Below, in pieces: positions 34,971-50,249 of a stretch of 64,000 nucleotides of DNA. Positions within the stretch are counted from its first letter, which is position 1; each line of letters opens with the position of its first letter. Source of the stretch: Theodoxus fluviatilis (lineage: Eukaryota; Mollusca; Gastropoda; Cycloneritida; Neritidae); assembly GCA_034096865.1 (NCBI GenBank), contig JAWQFJ010028249.1:1-64000 (forward strand), read 5' to 3'. Position numbers and translations under genes: made by a program. The notes under the pieces are model-generated. The model was given only the letters and a program-made list of their open reading frames with translations, was not told the DNA's origin and did no database searches.

Positions 34971-37900
34971 CCACATCACACCCCACCATGCCACACCACA
35001 CCCCACCATGCCATGCCACACCACACCCCACCATGCCATGCCACATCACACCCCACCATGCCACACCACACCTCACCATGCCATGCCACACCACACCCCA
35101 CCATGCCACACCACACCATGCCACACCACACCCCGCCATGCCACACCACACCCCACCATGCCACCCCACACCACCATGCCACACACCCCCATGCCATGCC
35201 ACATCACACCCCACCATGCCATGCCACATCACACCCCACCATGCCACACCACACCACACACCATGCCACCACACCACACCCCACCATGCCACACCACACC
35301 ACACCATGCCATGCCACATCACACCCCACCATGCCACACCACACCACCATGCCATGCCACACCACACCCCACCATGCCACACCACACCCCACCATGCCAC
35401 ATCACACCCCACCATGCCACACCACACCACACCATGCCATGCCACATCACACCCCACCATGCCACACCACACCATGCCATGCCACATCACACCCCACCAT
35501 GCCACACCACACCACACCATGCCATGCCACACCACACCATGCCACACCACACCACACCATGCCACACCACACCCCACCATGCCACACCACACCACACCAT
35601 GCCACACCACACCCCACCATGCCACACCACACCACACCATGCCACACCACACCCCACCATGCCACACCACACCCTGCCACACCACACCACACCATGCCAC
35701 ACCACACCACACCATGCCATGCCACACCACACCCCACCATGCCACACCACACCTCACCATGCCATGCCACACCACACCCTGCCACACCACACCCCACCAT
35801 GCCACACCACACCACACCACACCACACCATGCCACACCACACCATGCCACACCACACCCCACCATGCCACACCACACCCCACCATGCCACACCACACCCC
35901 ACCATGCCACACCACACCACACCATGCCACACCACACCACACCATGCCATGCCACACCACACCCCACCATGCCACACCACACCACATCATGCCATGCCAC
36001 ACCACACCATGCCATGCCACACCACACCCCACCATGCCACACCACACCACATCATGCCATGCCACATCACACCCCACCATGCCACACCACACCACACCAT
36101 GCCACACCACACCCCACCATGCCACACCACACCACACCATGCCACACCACACCCCACCATGCCACACCACACCCCACCATGCCACACCACACCACACCAT
36201 GCCACACCACACCACACCATGCCATGCCACATCACACCCCACCATGCCACACCACACCACACCATGCCATGCCACATCACACCCCACCATGCCACACCAC
36301 ACCACACCATGCCACACCACACCCCACCATGCCACACCACACCATGCCACACCACACCCCACCATGCCACACCACACCATGCCACACCACACCATGCCAC
36401 ACCACACCCCACCATGCCACACCACACCACACCATGCCACACCACACCATGCCATGCCACACCACACCACACCATGCCATGCCACATCACACCCCACCAT
36501 GCCACACCACACCATGCCATGCCACACCACACCACACCATGCCATGCCACATCACACCCCACCATGCCACACCACACCACACCATGCCATGCCACACCAC
36601 ACCCCACCATGCCACATCACACCCCACCATGCCACACCACACCCTGCCATGCCACACCACACCACACCATGCCATGCCACACCACACCATGCCACACCAC
36701 ACCCCACCATGCCACACCACACCACACCATGCCACACCACACCACACCATGCCATGCCACACCACACCCCACCATGCCACACCACACCACACCATGCCAT
36801 GCCACACCACACCCCACCATGCCACACCACACCACACCATGCCACACCACACCCCACCATGCCACACCACACCACATCATGCCATGCCACATCACACCCC
36901 ACCATGCCACATCACACCCCACCATGCCACATCACACCCCACCATGCCACACCACACCACATCATGCCATGCCACATCACACCCCACCATGCCACATCAC
37001 AACAGCCATGCCACATCACACCCCACCATGCCACACCACACCACACCATGCCATGCCACATCACACCCCACCATGCCACACCACACCCACCATGCCACAT
37101 CACACCCCACCATGCCACACCACACCACACCATGCCATGCCACATCACACCCCACCATGCCACACCACATCATGCCATGCCACATCACACCCCACCATGC
37201 CATGCCACACCACACCATGCCATGCCACATCACACCCCACCATGCCACACCACACCACACCATGCCATGCCACATCACACCCCACCATGCCACACCACAC
37301 CATGCCATGCCACACCACACCCCACCATGCCACACCACACCATGCCATGCCACACCACACCATGCCATGCCACACCACACCACACCATGCCACACCACCA
37401 CCATGCCACACCACACCATGCCACACCACACCACACCATGCCATGCCACATCACACCCCAAAATGCCACACCACACCACATCATGCCATGCCACATCACA
37501 CCATCATGCCATGCCACATCACACCCCAAAATGCCACACCACACCACATCATGCCATGCCACATCACACCCCACCATGCCATGCCACATCACACCCCACC
37601 ATGCCACACCCCACCATGCCACATCACACCCCACCATGCCATGCCACACCACACCATGCCATGCCACATCACACCCCACCATGCCACACCCCACCATGCC
37701 ACATCACACCCCACCATGCCATGCCACACCACACCATGCCATGCCACATCACACCCCACCATGCCACACCCCACCATGCCACATCACACCCCACCATGCC
37801 ACACCCCACCATGCCACATCACACCCCACCATGCCACACCACACCACACCATGCCATGCCACATCACACCCCACCATGCCACACCCACACCATGCCACAT

Positions 37901-40900
37901 CACACCCCACCATGCCACACCACACCACACCATGCCATGCCACATCACACCCCACCATGCCACACCCCACCATGCCACATCACACCCCACCATGCCATGC
38001 CACACCACACCATGCCATGCCACATCACACCCCACCATGCCACACCACACCACACCATGCCATGCCACATCACACCCCACCATGCCACACCCCACCATGC
38101 CACATCACACCCCACCATGCCATGCCACACCACACCATGCCATGCCACATCACACCCCACCATGCCACACCACACCACACCATGCCATGCCACATCACAC
38201 CCCACCATGCCACACCACACCATGCCATGCCACACCACACCCCACCATGCCACACCACACCACACCATGCCATGCCACACCACACCATGCCATGCCACAC
38301 TACACCACACCATGCCATGCCACATCACACCCCAAAATGCCACACCACACCACACCATGCCACACCACACCACACCATGCCATGCCACATCACACCCCAA
38401 AATGCCACACCACACCACATCATGCCATGCCACATCACACCCCACCATGCCATGCCACATCACACCCCACCATGCCACACCACACCACACCATGCCATGC
38501 CACACCACACCACACCATGCCACACCACACCACCATGCCATGCCACACCACACCACACCATGCCACACCACACCCACCATGCCACACCACACCCATGCCA
38601 TGCCACACACACCCACCATGCCACACCACACCCACCATGCCACACACACCCACCATGCCACACCACACCACACCATGCCATGCCACATCACACCCCACCA
38701 TGCCACACCACACCCTGCCACACCACACCCCACCATGCCACACCACACCCACCATGCCACACCACACCCCACCATGCCACACCACACCCACCATGCCACA
38801 CCACCACCATGCCACACACCCCACCATGCCACACCACACCCCACCATGCCACACCACACCATGCCACACCACACCCCACCATGCCACACCACACCCCACC
38901 ATGCCACACCACACCCCACCATGCCACACCACACCATGCCACACCACACCCCACCATGCCACACCACACCCATGCCACACCACACCCCACCATGCCACAC
39001 CACACCCACCATGCCACACCACACCACACCATGCCACACCACACCATGCCACACCACACCATGCCACACCACACCACACCATGCCACACCACACCATGCC
39101 ACACCACACCACACCATGCCACACCACACCACACCACACCACATCATGCCATGCCACACCACACCCCACCATGCCACACCACACCACACCATGCCATGCC
39201 ACATCACACCCCACCATGCCACACCACATCCCACCATGCCACACCACACCACCATGCCACACCACACCACACCATGCCACACCACACCCCACCATGCCAC
39301 ACCACACCCACCATGCCACACCACCCACCATGCCACACCACACCACACCATGCCATGCCACACCACACCACCATGCCACACCACACCACACCATGCCACA
39401 CCACACCACACCATGCCACACCACACCACACCATGCCACACCACACCACACCATGCCACACCACACCCCACCATGCCACACCACATCCCACCATGCCACA
39501 CCACACCCCACCATGCCACACCACACCACACCATGCCACACCACACCCCACCATGCCACACCACATCCCACCATGCCACACCACACCCCACCATGCCACA
39601 CCACATCCACCATGCCACACCACACCCCACCATGCCACACCACACCACACCATGCCATGCCACATCACACCCCACCATGCCACACCACATCCCACCATGC
39701 CACACCACACCCCACCATGCCACACCACACCACACCATGCCACACCACACCATGCCACACCACACCATGCCACACCACACCACCATGCCACACCACACCA
39801 TGCCACACCACACCACACCATGCCACATCACACCCCACCATGCCACACCACACCACACCATGCCATGCCACATCACACCCCACCATGCCACACCACACCA
39901 CATCATGCCATGCCACATCACACCCCACCATGCCACACCACATCCCACCATGCCACACCACACCCCACCATGCCACACCACACCACACCATGCCACACCA
40001 CACCCCACCATGCCACACCACACCATGCCACATCACACCCCACCATGCCACACCACACCACACCATGCCATGCCACATCACACCCCACCATGCCACACCA
40101 CACCACACCATGCCATGCCACATCACACCCCACCATGCCACACCACACCACATCATGCCATGCCACATCACACCCCACCATGCCACACCACACCACACCA
40201 TGCCACACCACACCATGCCACACCACACCACACCATGCCACACCACACCATGCCATGCCACACCACACCCCACCATGCCACACCACACCACACCATGCCA
40301 CACCACACCACACCATGCCATGCCACACCACACCATGCCATGCCACATCACACCCCACCATGCCATGCCACACCCACCATGCCACGCCACACCACACCAT
40401 GCCACACCACACCATGCCATGCCACACCACACCCACCATGCCACACCACACCACACCATGCCACACCACACCCCACCATGCCATGCCACACCACACCATG
40501 CCACATCACACCCCACCATGCCACACCACACCACACCATGCCACACCACACCACACCATGCCATGCCACATCACACCCCACCATGCCACACCACACCACC
40601 ATGCCATGCCACATCACACCCCACCATGCCACACCCCACCATGCCACACCACATCCCACCATGCCATGCCACACCCCACCATGCCACACCACACCCCACC
40701 ATGCCACACCACACCCCACCATGCCACACCCCACCATGCCACACACACCCACCATGCCATGCCACCACACACCACCATGCCACACCACACCCCACCATGC
40801 CACACCACACCCCACCATGCCACACCACACCCCACCATGCCACACCCCACCATGCCACACCACACCCCACCATGCCACACCACACCATGCCATGCCACAC

Positions 40901-43800
40901 CACACCCCACCATGCCACACACCCCACCATGCCACACCACACCCCACCATGCCACACCACACCATGCCACACCACACCACACCATGCCATGCCACACCAC
41001 ACCCCACCATGCCACACCACACCACATCATGCCATGCCACATCACACCCCACCATGCCACACCACACCCCACCATGCCACACCACACCACACCATGCCAT
41101 GCCACATCACACCCCACCATGCCACACCACACCACATCATGCCATGCCACATCACACCCCACCATGCCACACCACACCCACCATGCCATGCCACACACCC
41201 CACCATGCCACACCACACCCCACCATGCCACACCACACCCCACCATGCCACACACCCCACCATGCCACACCACACCCCACCATGCCACACCACACCCCAC
41301 CATGCCACACCACACCCACCATGCCACACCACACCCCACCATGCCACACCACACCCCACCATGCCACACCACACCCCACCATGCCACACCACACCCACCA
41401 TGCCACACCACACCCCACCATGCCACACCACACCCCACCATGCCACACCACACCCCACCATGCCACACACCCACCATGCCATGCCACATCACACCCCACC
41501 ATGCCACACCACACCACACCATGCCATGCCACACCACACCCCACCATGCCACACAACACACCCCACCATGCCACACCACACCACATCATGCCATGCCACA
41601 CCACACCCCACCATGCCACACCACACCCCACCATGCCACACCACACCCCACCATGCCACACCACACCACACCATGCCATGCCACACCACACCCCACCATG
41701 CCACACCACACCCCACCATGCCACACCACACCCACCATGCCACACCACACCACACCATGCCATGCCACACCACACCCCACCATGCCACACCACACCCCAC
41801 CATGCCACACCACACCACACCATGCCATGCCACATCACACCCCACCATGCCACACACACCACACCATGCCATGCCACACCACACCCCACCATGCCACACA
41901 ACACCATCACACCACCACCATGCCACACCACACCCCACCATGCCATGCCACACCACACCCCACCATGCCACACCACACCCATCATGCCATGCCACACCAC
42001 ACCCACATGCCATGCCACACCACACCCCACCATGCCACACCACACCACACCATGCCATGCCACACCACACCCCACCATGCCACACCACACCACACCCCAC
42101 CATGCCATGCCACACCACACCCCACCATGCCATGCCACACCACACCCCACCATGCCATGCCACACCACACCACACCCCACCATGCCACACCACACCCCAC
42201 CATGCCATGCCACACCACACCATGCCATGCCACACCACACCCCACCATGCCACACCACACCCCACCATGCCATGCCACACCACACCACACCACACCCCAC
42301 CATGCCACACCACACCACACACCACCATGCCACACCACACCCACCACGCCAGACAACACCACACCCCATCATGCCATGCCACACCACACCCCACCATGCC
42401 ACACCACACCCCACCATGCCATGCCACACCACACCCACCATGCCACACCACACCCCACCATGCCACACCACACCACATCATGCCATGCCACACACACACC
42501 CCACCATGCCACACCACACCACACACCACCATGCCCACACCACACCCCACCATGCCACACCACACCACACCATGCCACACCACACCCCACCATGCCACAC
42601 AACACCACACCATGCCATGCCACACCACACCACACCATGCCACACCACACCAAACCATGCCACACACACCACACCACCATGCCACACCACACCACACCAT
42701 GCCACACCACACCCACCATGCCACACCACACCACACACCACCATGCCACATCACACCCCACCATGCCACACCACACCATGCCACACCACACCCCACCATG
42801 CCACACCACACCACACCATGCCATGCCACACCACACCACACCACCATGCCACACAACACCACACCCTCCCATGCCATGCCACACCACACCCCACCATGCC
42901 ACACCACACCACACCCCATCATGCCATGCCACACCACACCCCACCATGCCATGCCACACCACACCCACCATGCCACACCACACCCCACCATGCCATGCCA
43001 CACCACACCCCACCATGCCATGCCACACCACACCACCATGCCACACCACACCCATGCCATGCCACACCACGCCCCATCATGCCATGCCACACAACACCAC
43101 ACAACACCACACCCAACCATGCTATGCCACACCACACCCCACCATGCCATGCCACACAACACCACACCCCACCATGCCATGCCACACCACGCCCCATCAT
43201 GCCATGCCACACCACACCACACCACACCACACAACACCACACCCCACCATGCCATGCCACACCACACCACACCCCACCATGCCACACCACACCCCACCAT
43301 GCCACACCACACCCCACCACACCACACCACCACCATGCCACACCACACCACACCCACCATGCCACACACACCACACCACACCACCATGTCACACCACACC
43401 CCACCATGCCACACCACACCACACCCCACCATGCCACACCACACCACACCACACCATGCCACACCACATCTCACCATGTCACATCACACCCCACCATGCC
43501 ACACCACACCACACCATGCCACACACACCACACCCCACCATGCCACCACCACACCACACCCATGCCATGCCACACCACACCCCACCATGCCACACCCCAC
43601 CATGCCACACCACACCATGCCACACCACACCCCACCATGCCATGCCACACAACACCACACAACGCCATGCCATGCCACACCACACCCCATCATGCCATGC
43701 CACACCCCACCACACCATACAACATCACACCCCACCATGCCATGCCACACCCCACCACACCACATAACATCACACCCCACCATGCCATACTACACCATGC
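34971..43800. repeat. Pentanucleotide satellite, block B with CCCAC word and roughly 20-bp higher-order units
   Basis: Same array, but from about 34981 a third abundant word, CCCAC, appears. The dominant motif becomes CATGCCACACCACACCCCAC (20 bp, four words), with CACAT variants. Length slips (ACACCACCATG, ACACCCACC, ACACACCCC) become commoner toward 38500 and beyond 41800, so the right end is more degraded. The sharp change near 34970 suggests two homogenisation domains. Confidence 0.95.
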
Positions 43801-43990
43801 CACACCTCAGCGAATACACATGCACACACACACCACAACACACTACACAACACAAACAGCACACTACACCACAACATACATATACACACCTCACACCACA
43901 CACCAAACCACACAACACTACACACACAACACGACATACTACACCACTCACAGTACACCATCACACACACACACACATACACACACAGGG
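43801..43990. repeat. Degenerate CA-rich satellite border
   Basis: ACAC/ACTAC/ACAAC-rich sequence with the words broken down, ending in (CA)n at about 43961-43988. It marks the right end of the satellite. Confidence 0.85.
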
Positions 43991-44916
43991 TAGAGCAAAA
44001 AAATCCCCAGAGGATCAGATTCTTTTTTCATCTGAAATGCAAAAGGGTCCCTCCTGAAATTCACTTTGCAATATTTTTCTAGATTGTAGGTCAGAATTAT
44101 GTGACCGAGAAGTACTACATATTACTGCTCTCACTGCCTGCATATTTATCATAGGTATTCACTAATGGCAATAAAGAGAGGATGCTCTCTTCCCCTTGAC
44201 AACTTTTGCGTTGTTAACCACTTGGTCATTTGGCTTTGATAGCTTCATTTACCATTCTCATTATTGCCCCTTCCAAGTGAGCTTACCTTTGGAAGAGTGT
44301 TCGCACACAGAGGGGCATTTTTTTGTGGGAGGATTGTGTTGTCTACTTACAGCTGGCCTTTTCGATATGTATAGAGATAGTAATGTTTCACTATGGTCAC
44401 CACTGATCCACTGCTATTTTGGGGTATCTTCTTGACTTGAACTAGATGCTGAGTAACCTTTGCTATGCAGGTTAAGCACTTTGGTAGGTTTCTTTGTGTG
44501 TGAGAAAAGCTGCTTTCTTTTGCTTTGCCTGTCAAAGACAACTGTCTGCCTGTTCTGTCTCTGCCATCCCATGTTCTTTGTGAAATGGTATGTAGCCTGG
44601 GCTGCAGTTACATAGCCATTGCATCTTTGCTTTCTTAGATGCAGCATTGAAATACCAAGCTCCACGTAGTAAAATGACAATTGTGGCGTCGCAATCTCTC
44701 TAACCAGGCGTGGCCTCTTAAAAACTCTTTGCTTTAAAGTGATCAACTTAAGTGGTCCCAGTATATTCATGAACATCATGAATGAACTTGTTCTGAAAAG
44801 TGATTAAACAGAGTTAATGGAGTGAGTGAGGACATAGCTTCTTTCAGAGTCAGGCTTGTTGATTGCCCTCACTGCTTTACATATGATGACTGAGAGTTCT
44901 TGCTTTCTTTTTCCAG
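43991..44916. other. End of intron 2, unique sequence
   Basis: Unique DNA between the satellite and exon 3. A minus-strand open frame of 121 codons (44414-44779) has no recognised domain and no donor or acceptor support. A pyrimidine tract TTGCTTTCTTTTTCCAG ends at 44916. Confidence 0.5.
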
Positions 44917-47900
44917 AGAGAGCTTCAAGGCCTGCAGGAGACTGATGCCAAGTGGCAGGTTGTTGCAACAATCTTGGGAAGCAAGCTCCGTCACCAGAAC
45001 CGAGGTTCCTCCATGGCAGAGACCTCCCAGGACAGCCAGCAGCCGTCTCAGCCGGCAACCCCTGCCTCTGCAGCACCCCTGGCTCCCAGCAGCGCCCCGC
45101 CAGCTGCAGCCCGACAGTCAGCGCGGCAGGCGAAGAAGGAGCCGCACAGGATGACATCATCAGCTTCCTCTTCTCCAGTGGAGAATAAGAGGAGGCGACT
45201 GGCCAAGGAGTCCAGCTCTACTCATACAGAGCAGAGTGCACGTGCTGAGCAACGCAGAATCAGAAGCGCGTCTGCTGGAAGCAGCCCTGAGACAAAGATA
45301 AGGAAAATTGATCTAGTGGCATCTGCTTCTGGCAAGGCTGAGAGAGGAAAAGCTGTTGTGGAGACTCCCAGGAGAGGCAGCAGGAGAACCTCTGATGCTG
45401 CCAGTGTGAGCAGTGACAGGGGCAAGAGCTCCCATTCCCGCAAGGTTGAGGCATTGGCTGTGTCTGTACCTCGCTCAAGGAGTGGGACACAGACGCCCAG
45501 CCCATCCAGGACCAGCATCAGGAGAAAGGCCTCTGAAGCTGCCAGTGCCTCATCAGTTGCTGCCTCCAGAGGGATCACGGAGTCAAAGACCTCTGCTGAC
45601 CAAGGTCAAGCACCACCTTCCAGTGATGCAAACAAGGCAGAAGGTTCTGAGAGTGCTGAAGTAGAAAATGAGAAAACCCAAAGGAAGCAAAAGAAGCAAC
45701 CAAGGCGATCTAAAAGGCAAGGGTTTCAAAGGGGCATGAGGACATTGTGGTCATCGCGTAGCAGGAGAGGGTACACCAGGAGACACGCACATGATAGTAG
45801 GACGTCTGCGCCAATTCAGAGAAATGGGGAAAGGCTTCAGACTTCCAGAGTTCAGCAGTCTGCAGATGAAAGACAGGAGAGTGAACATGTGTTTGAATCA
45901 GAAGCAAGAGGAACTGATGGGTTAATGTCTAGTAGGGAAGAATCTGTGAGAGGTAGAGGCAGAGGAAGAGGCAGAGGAAGGGGCAGAGGTAGGGGGACAG
46001 GCAGGCTTCATTCCAGAATATCAGAGAGGTCTGCGGTACAGCTCATGAAGAAGCGTATAGACGGGAATGCTGGTTACTCCAAAACTGGCCTCAGAAGCCA
46101 ATCTAGCATAGTAACTCGACATGGCATCGTGCATACCAAACGCAAAGTCCCTGTGAGTTCTGATTTTGACCTCCTGAATGAATCCAACCTGAAGAAGCAG
46201 CTAAGACAGGCATCACTTTCTGAGACTCCCAGTGCTCAGGATAGTGACACTTCTCCAGCCTCTCTCAGGAAGTCATTGGAGCCCGGGAAGAAAGGAGACC
46301 CCACAGAATCTGCATCTGCTCCCAAAGAGAAAACTGATAGTGGGTGTCAGGTGGAGGAGGATGAATTTTCTGATACAGTCAGTGAAGAAGATGAAATCTC
46401 AGAGAAGGAAGCTCAAGGAAGGATGAGGTCTGTGCCAGGGAGGAAGTCTGCGTTTGAATATTTGGAAGAGGCGGCTCTTCCACCTGTCCCTAGTCAACCG
46501 CAAGTGGTGCTGGAGAAGGAACTGCTAGGCAGCCGTGCTGTGCACTTGTCCGATCAGAAAGGTATCAAGGTGAAAATATCATCAACAGTGTCAAGCTCAG
46601 GAAGACGCTCTCGCAGGGCATCAGCTGTGCTAACACCTTCCAGAGTGTCTGGCCTCAAGGATTCTGGTGAACCTCACCTGAAAACTGTGGAGGACTCGAA
46701 AGCCTCTGAAAGAGCAGACTCTGTAAAAATCGATGTGCCAGCGAAGGGGAAAGGTGACAAGTTGCTCAGAGACAAGTCCAAATCACCCAAAGAAAGGAAG
46801 CACTTGGGAGGTGAGAAAAGCAAGCTAGAAGAGTGGCAGGCAGTCCGAGTGAGCCAGGAAGGACATGTTGCTATGACTTTGAAGAGGAAATCCTCAGTTG
46901 ATGCTGATGCTAATGTTGCTGCAGAGGTAACCCTTCACTCAGAATCAAATGTGCCCAAGCCTCCTCAGATTGTGGTGGAGCCACCAGCAGGTGATGAGTT
47001 GAGGAGCGACATTGTTCCACAGGATTCTCCTTCCAGTGGCAGCTTGGAGGAAGGGCAAGCATGCCTCAAGAAAGTATCTGCAGCCCTGAGGACAATAACC
47101 GGTACTCCAGCAGATGGCAGTCAATCATCTGAGGCTCAGCAAATCCCATATGACAGAGCTGACCATCCATCAGTTGACTCTTTACCCGTTGACTCCCAAT
47201 CACTAGACATTGTCTCTGCTGATTCAGAGGCAACAGAGTCCATTGATGATCCAGCTGAGGAGGCCGAGTACATGGAGGGGGAAGGGGATGATGTGATTTT
47301 GAACTTGCAGATTGGGGGTTCATCGTGGTCAGGTGACCACAGCTACTCAAAACTGGATGACGAGGCTGAAGAGAGTGAGAGCCAAGAAGGCCTCTTGGAG
47401 GCAGATTCTGCTGCAGTGGATGAAGGCAAGGAGCCCAGGACAGCAGACCAACCCAGTCTGGATGAAGGCCCAACAGATACACCCCTGGAGCCCAGTGCTG
47501 AATGTGCTGTGCCCAAGAATGTTGCAGAAGTATCCAATGAGATGGAGAAGAAATGTGATCAGTCAGAGCAACAAATTCTGTATGGAATGGATGTAACAGC
47601 AGATGGCTCCATGACTCCTTCAGATGTTGGCACAACTGTGGCTGGATCAGCATCTGTAGATAAACATGCAAATGATATGAGTAGCACTGCTGCAGACCCT
47701 GGGACAGAGACTGCCTCAACTTCTGCTGGATTTGAACCTCCTGAATCCTCAGTGATGGCACAGACAAGAGCAGACGCTGATCAGCCTGAGGATGCCAAGT
47801 CAGAAGCTCCCAAGAAATTGGTCGACCAAGGTGTTGACAAGTCGGGTGCTATGGAGATCAAGCCTGCTGCTGATGGTGCCCCCAAAGAATCATCAGCAGT

Positions 47901-50249
47901 GCAGAGGACCACCAATGAGGAAACATCTCTCTCCAAAGAAGAGGTTACCTCACAGCCTGAGGGCACTGGTACCAGCAGTGAAGCCACTGACACTAGTGGT
48001 GATCAACAGAGGAAGGAAGGAGACCTGACCAGCACAGAGACCAAGTCAGCCAAACCTTCATCAACAATGTCTTCAGGAGTGCCACCACCTGTGTCACTTA
48101 TGTCACCTGTGACTGATGACAGCAAAGATGGAAAGCCGCCCACCCCCAGTGATGCAGTGCAGCAGACTCGAGCAGCGGAGACTGAAGGCCAACATGGAGC
48201 AGAGGGCACATCACAAGACAAGCTTGGCACCCCAGTCCTCTGTGAGACAAAGTCTTTGCACGTGGCTTCCCATGTTGTAGCAAAGGAATATGAGTTTGCC
48301 CAGCCTGAGGAAATGCCTCAGCCGGGAGCCAAAGCAGAAAGCTCCAAACCTTTGGCTGCAGTTGATGAGGGAGAAAAGCAGAGAGGTGATGCCAGTGCCC
48401 TGGATGTTGCAGAGGGTTCCCAGGATTCTAGCTCAGCAAGTACATCTTCACTCGTCAAACCTTCTTTGCTGAACACCCCAGTCCCTGGAAGATTTGAATT
48501 CAGGCAAAAAGTATCCCGTTCCCCTATCCAGCTCTTGGCCATGAAGGACAGGAAGGAAGAGGAGGTGTATGAGATGGAGGAGGCTGTCAAATTGCAGAAA
48601 AGAATGAAGCGAAAGCGATGCCCTCGAGGTCCTAAGAAATTTTTGGCTGAAGAACAATTGGACAGCCAGCTTTCTGAACCAGAGGTTGTTCAGGAAAATG
48701 ATTCAAATGAACTTGTGTGTAAACCATGTTCTTTGAAGCTGAAAGATATAATGAAGTATCCAAAATATCTGGCCATAATTGCTAAAGGTCTGAAGTGTGA
48801 CTTCAGGATCCCTGTGCTGGCAAAAGCTGCTGTGCTTGAAGGGCCGGCCCCCACTGAAGGCTCACTTCTCCCTGAAATCACTTTGCAGACTCCAGAGGAG
48901 AAGCAGACAGCACCTAGTAGTGGCTTTGCCAGCTGCTATGAAAATTTCTTGCGTGGAAAAGCAGAACAACCTATTGTTGAGAAGCGGAAAAGGGGTAGAC
49001 CTCCAAAGCGAAAGCCACAGGCAAATCTCCCGTCAGCAGTGGCAGACCCTAGCCCAGTCTCAGCACAAACTACGGCCAGCAGTGGCTCACTGCCTGTTGC
49101 CAGTCCTGGGACAGACTCTGCTTCACTTGCTTCTGCTGAAGACAAGGCTGCTGCTGTGGCCGAGAAATCAATTGGCTTGATGTCCTCTGGTGCTTCCGAG
49201 CCACCAGGCACCATTGTTCCTGCTGAGGTCCCCACAGCTTCCCCACTGGAATCTCCAGCCCATGAAAGCCAGAGTCAGTCACCACTTTTGACAGAGGTCA
49301 GGTACCTCTGCAAAAGTTGTGATTTCTACTGCAATTCACACCAGACTATCGTGTGCCACATCTACCGACACCTCCCTGAGGTGTCCTTCAAGTGCGGCTT
49401 CTGCCAAGTGCAGTTCACGTCCAGGGCCGCAGTCATTGCACACAAGAAGCTGCACAAGGGACAGCAGAGAATTGTAAAGAGCCGCGAGGTCAACGAGGAG
49501 GATTACTATATCATGGAGGAGGTACACAGAATCCCTGTTGCAACAAAGGATGATTGGGTGATGATGTCTGATGCTTGTAAGCGCTTCACCTGCACTCATT
49601 GCCGATTCTCAACTGATGTGAAAGAGGATGTGGAGCAGCATGTGAAGGACCTGCACTCGGGAGAACGCGTCCACTGCTGCAGGTTCTGTGAAGACGTATA
49701 CTGCACTTCCGAGATTGACATGCAGAAGCACTGCACAGAAAAACACCCAACTCGAGTTTCATCGTACAAGACTCTTCCAAACTTTGCAGACATGAATCAC
49801 ATGACACAGAAGGGCAGCAGCAAAGAGAGAGACAAAAACATATTTGACCGCCTCAATACCTTCATCTCTGATGGCAGTGCACCACCGCCGCCAGACTCGC
49901 CTATCCATCAGTACCAGCGAGCTCGGCGCTACATGGCTGTGATGGAAACCAATTTGAAGAAGACGAGTGCCGAGGCTGACAGCACCACCTCTGGTGATGT
50001 GGTGACGGTGTCCACCCCTGTGTCCAACACTGAAGACGACAACGAGGACACAGACCGGGAGACCAGTGACGCTGGGAAAGAGGACAGAAGTGATGGTTCC
50101 AAAGGTGACTCCCTTCCTGCTGATCTGGCTGACAAAACAGCTGGCAGCAAGACTGGCTTGGATGGTGAACCACAGCCTGCCACGCTAGGGAGCCCGTCTA
50201 CTGCAGAAATGGATGCGAAGACCCAGGGCAGCAAAGAGCCAGATGAGAG
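44917..50249 (+). CDS. Large C2H2 zinc-finger protein, exon 3 (5.3 kb)
   Basis: The acceptor TTCTTTTTCCAG ends at 44916. The exon starts AGA GAG CTT (RELQGLQETDAKWQVVATIL) and runs 1,777 codons to the donor GAGAG|GTGAGG at 50250, two bases into a codon. Predicted residues are about 51-1827. Most of it is low-complexity, rich in Ser, Ala, Glu, Lys and Pro. An RG repeat (VRGRGRGRG...) lies near 395-412, and an AT-hook (KRKRGRPPKRK) near 1406-1418. Four C2H2 fingers in two pairs lie at about 1515-1661: CKSC...HIYRH, CGFC...HKKLH, CTHC...HVKDLH and CRFC...HCTEKH. This points to a nuclear DNA-binding or chromatin protein. I do not recognise an orthologue. If the intron is retained, a TGA at 50251 ends the protein one residue past the donor. 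Confidence 0.9.

Noticed and set aside
28797..43800. Telomeric or interstitial telomere repeat
   Set aside because: The words CACAC/CATGC do not match TTAGGG-type telomere repeats on either strand.
30320..43993. Open frames of up to about 4,500 codons (Met-Pro-Cys-His-Thr repeats) on both strands
   Set aside because: They arise because the pentamer words contain no stop codon in any frame. Overlapping frames of similar length exist in all phases, with no start context, splice sites or protein-family character.
44414..44779. 121-codon minus-strand ORF before exon 3
   Set aside because: No recognisable domain and no splice or promoter support. It lies antisense inside intron 2.
45222..45578. 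Minus-strand open frames opposite the zinc-finger exons (also 47066-47767 and others)
   Set aside because: They are shadows of the real + strand reading frame, with no domains or splice context.
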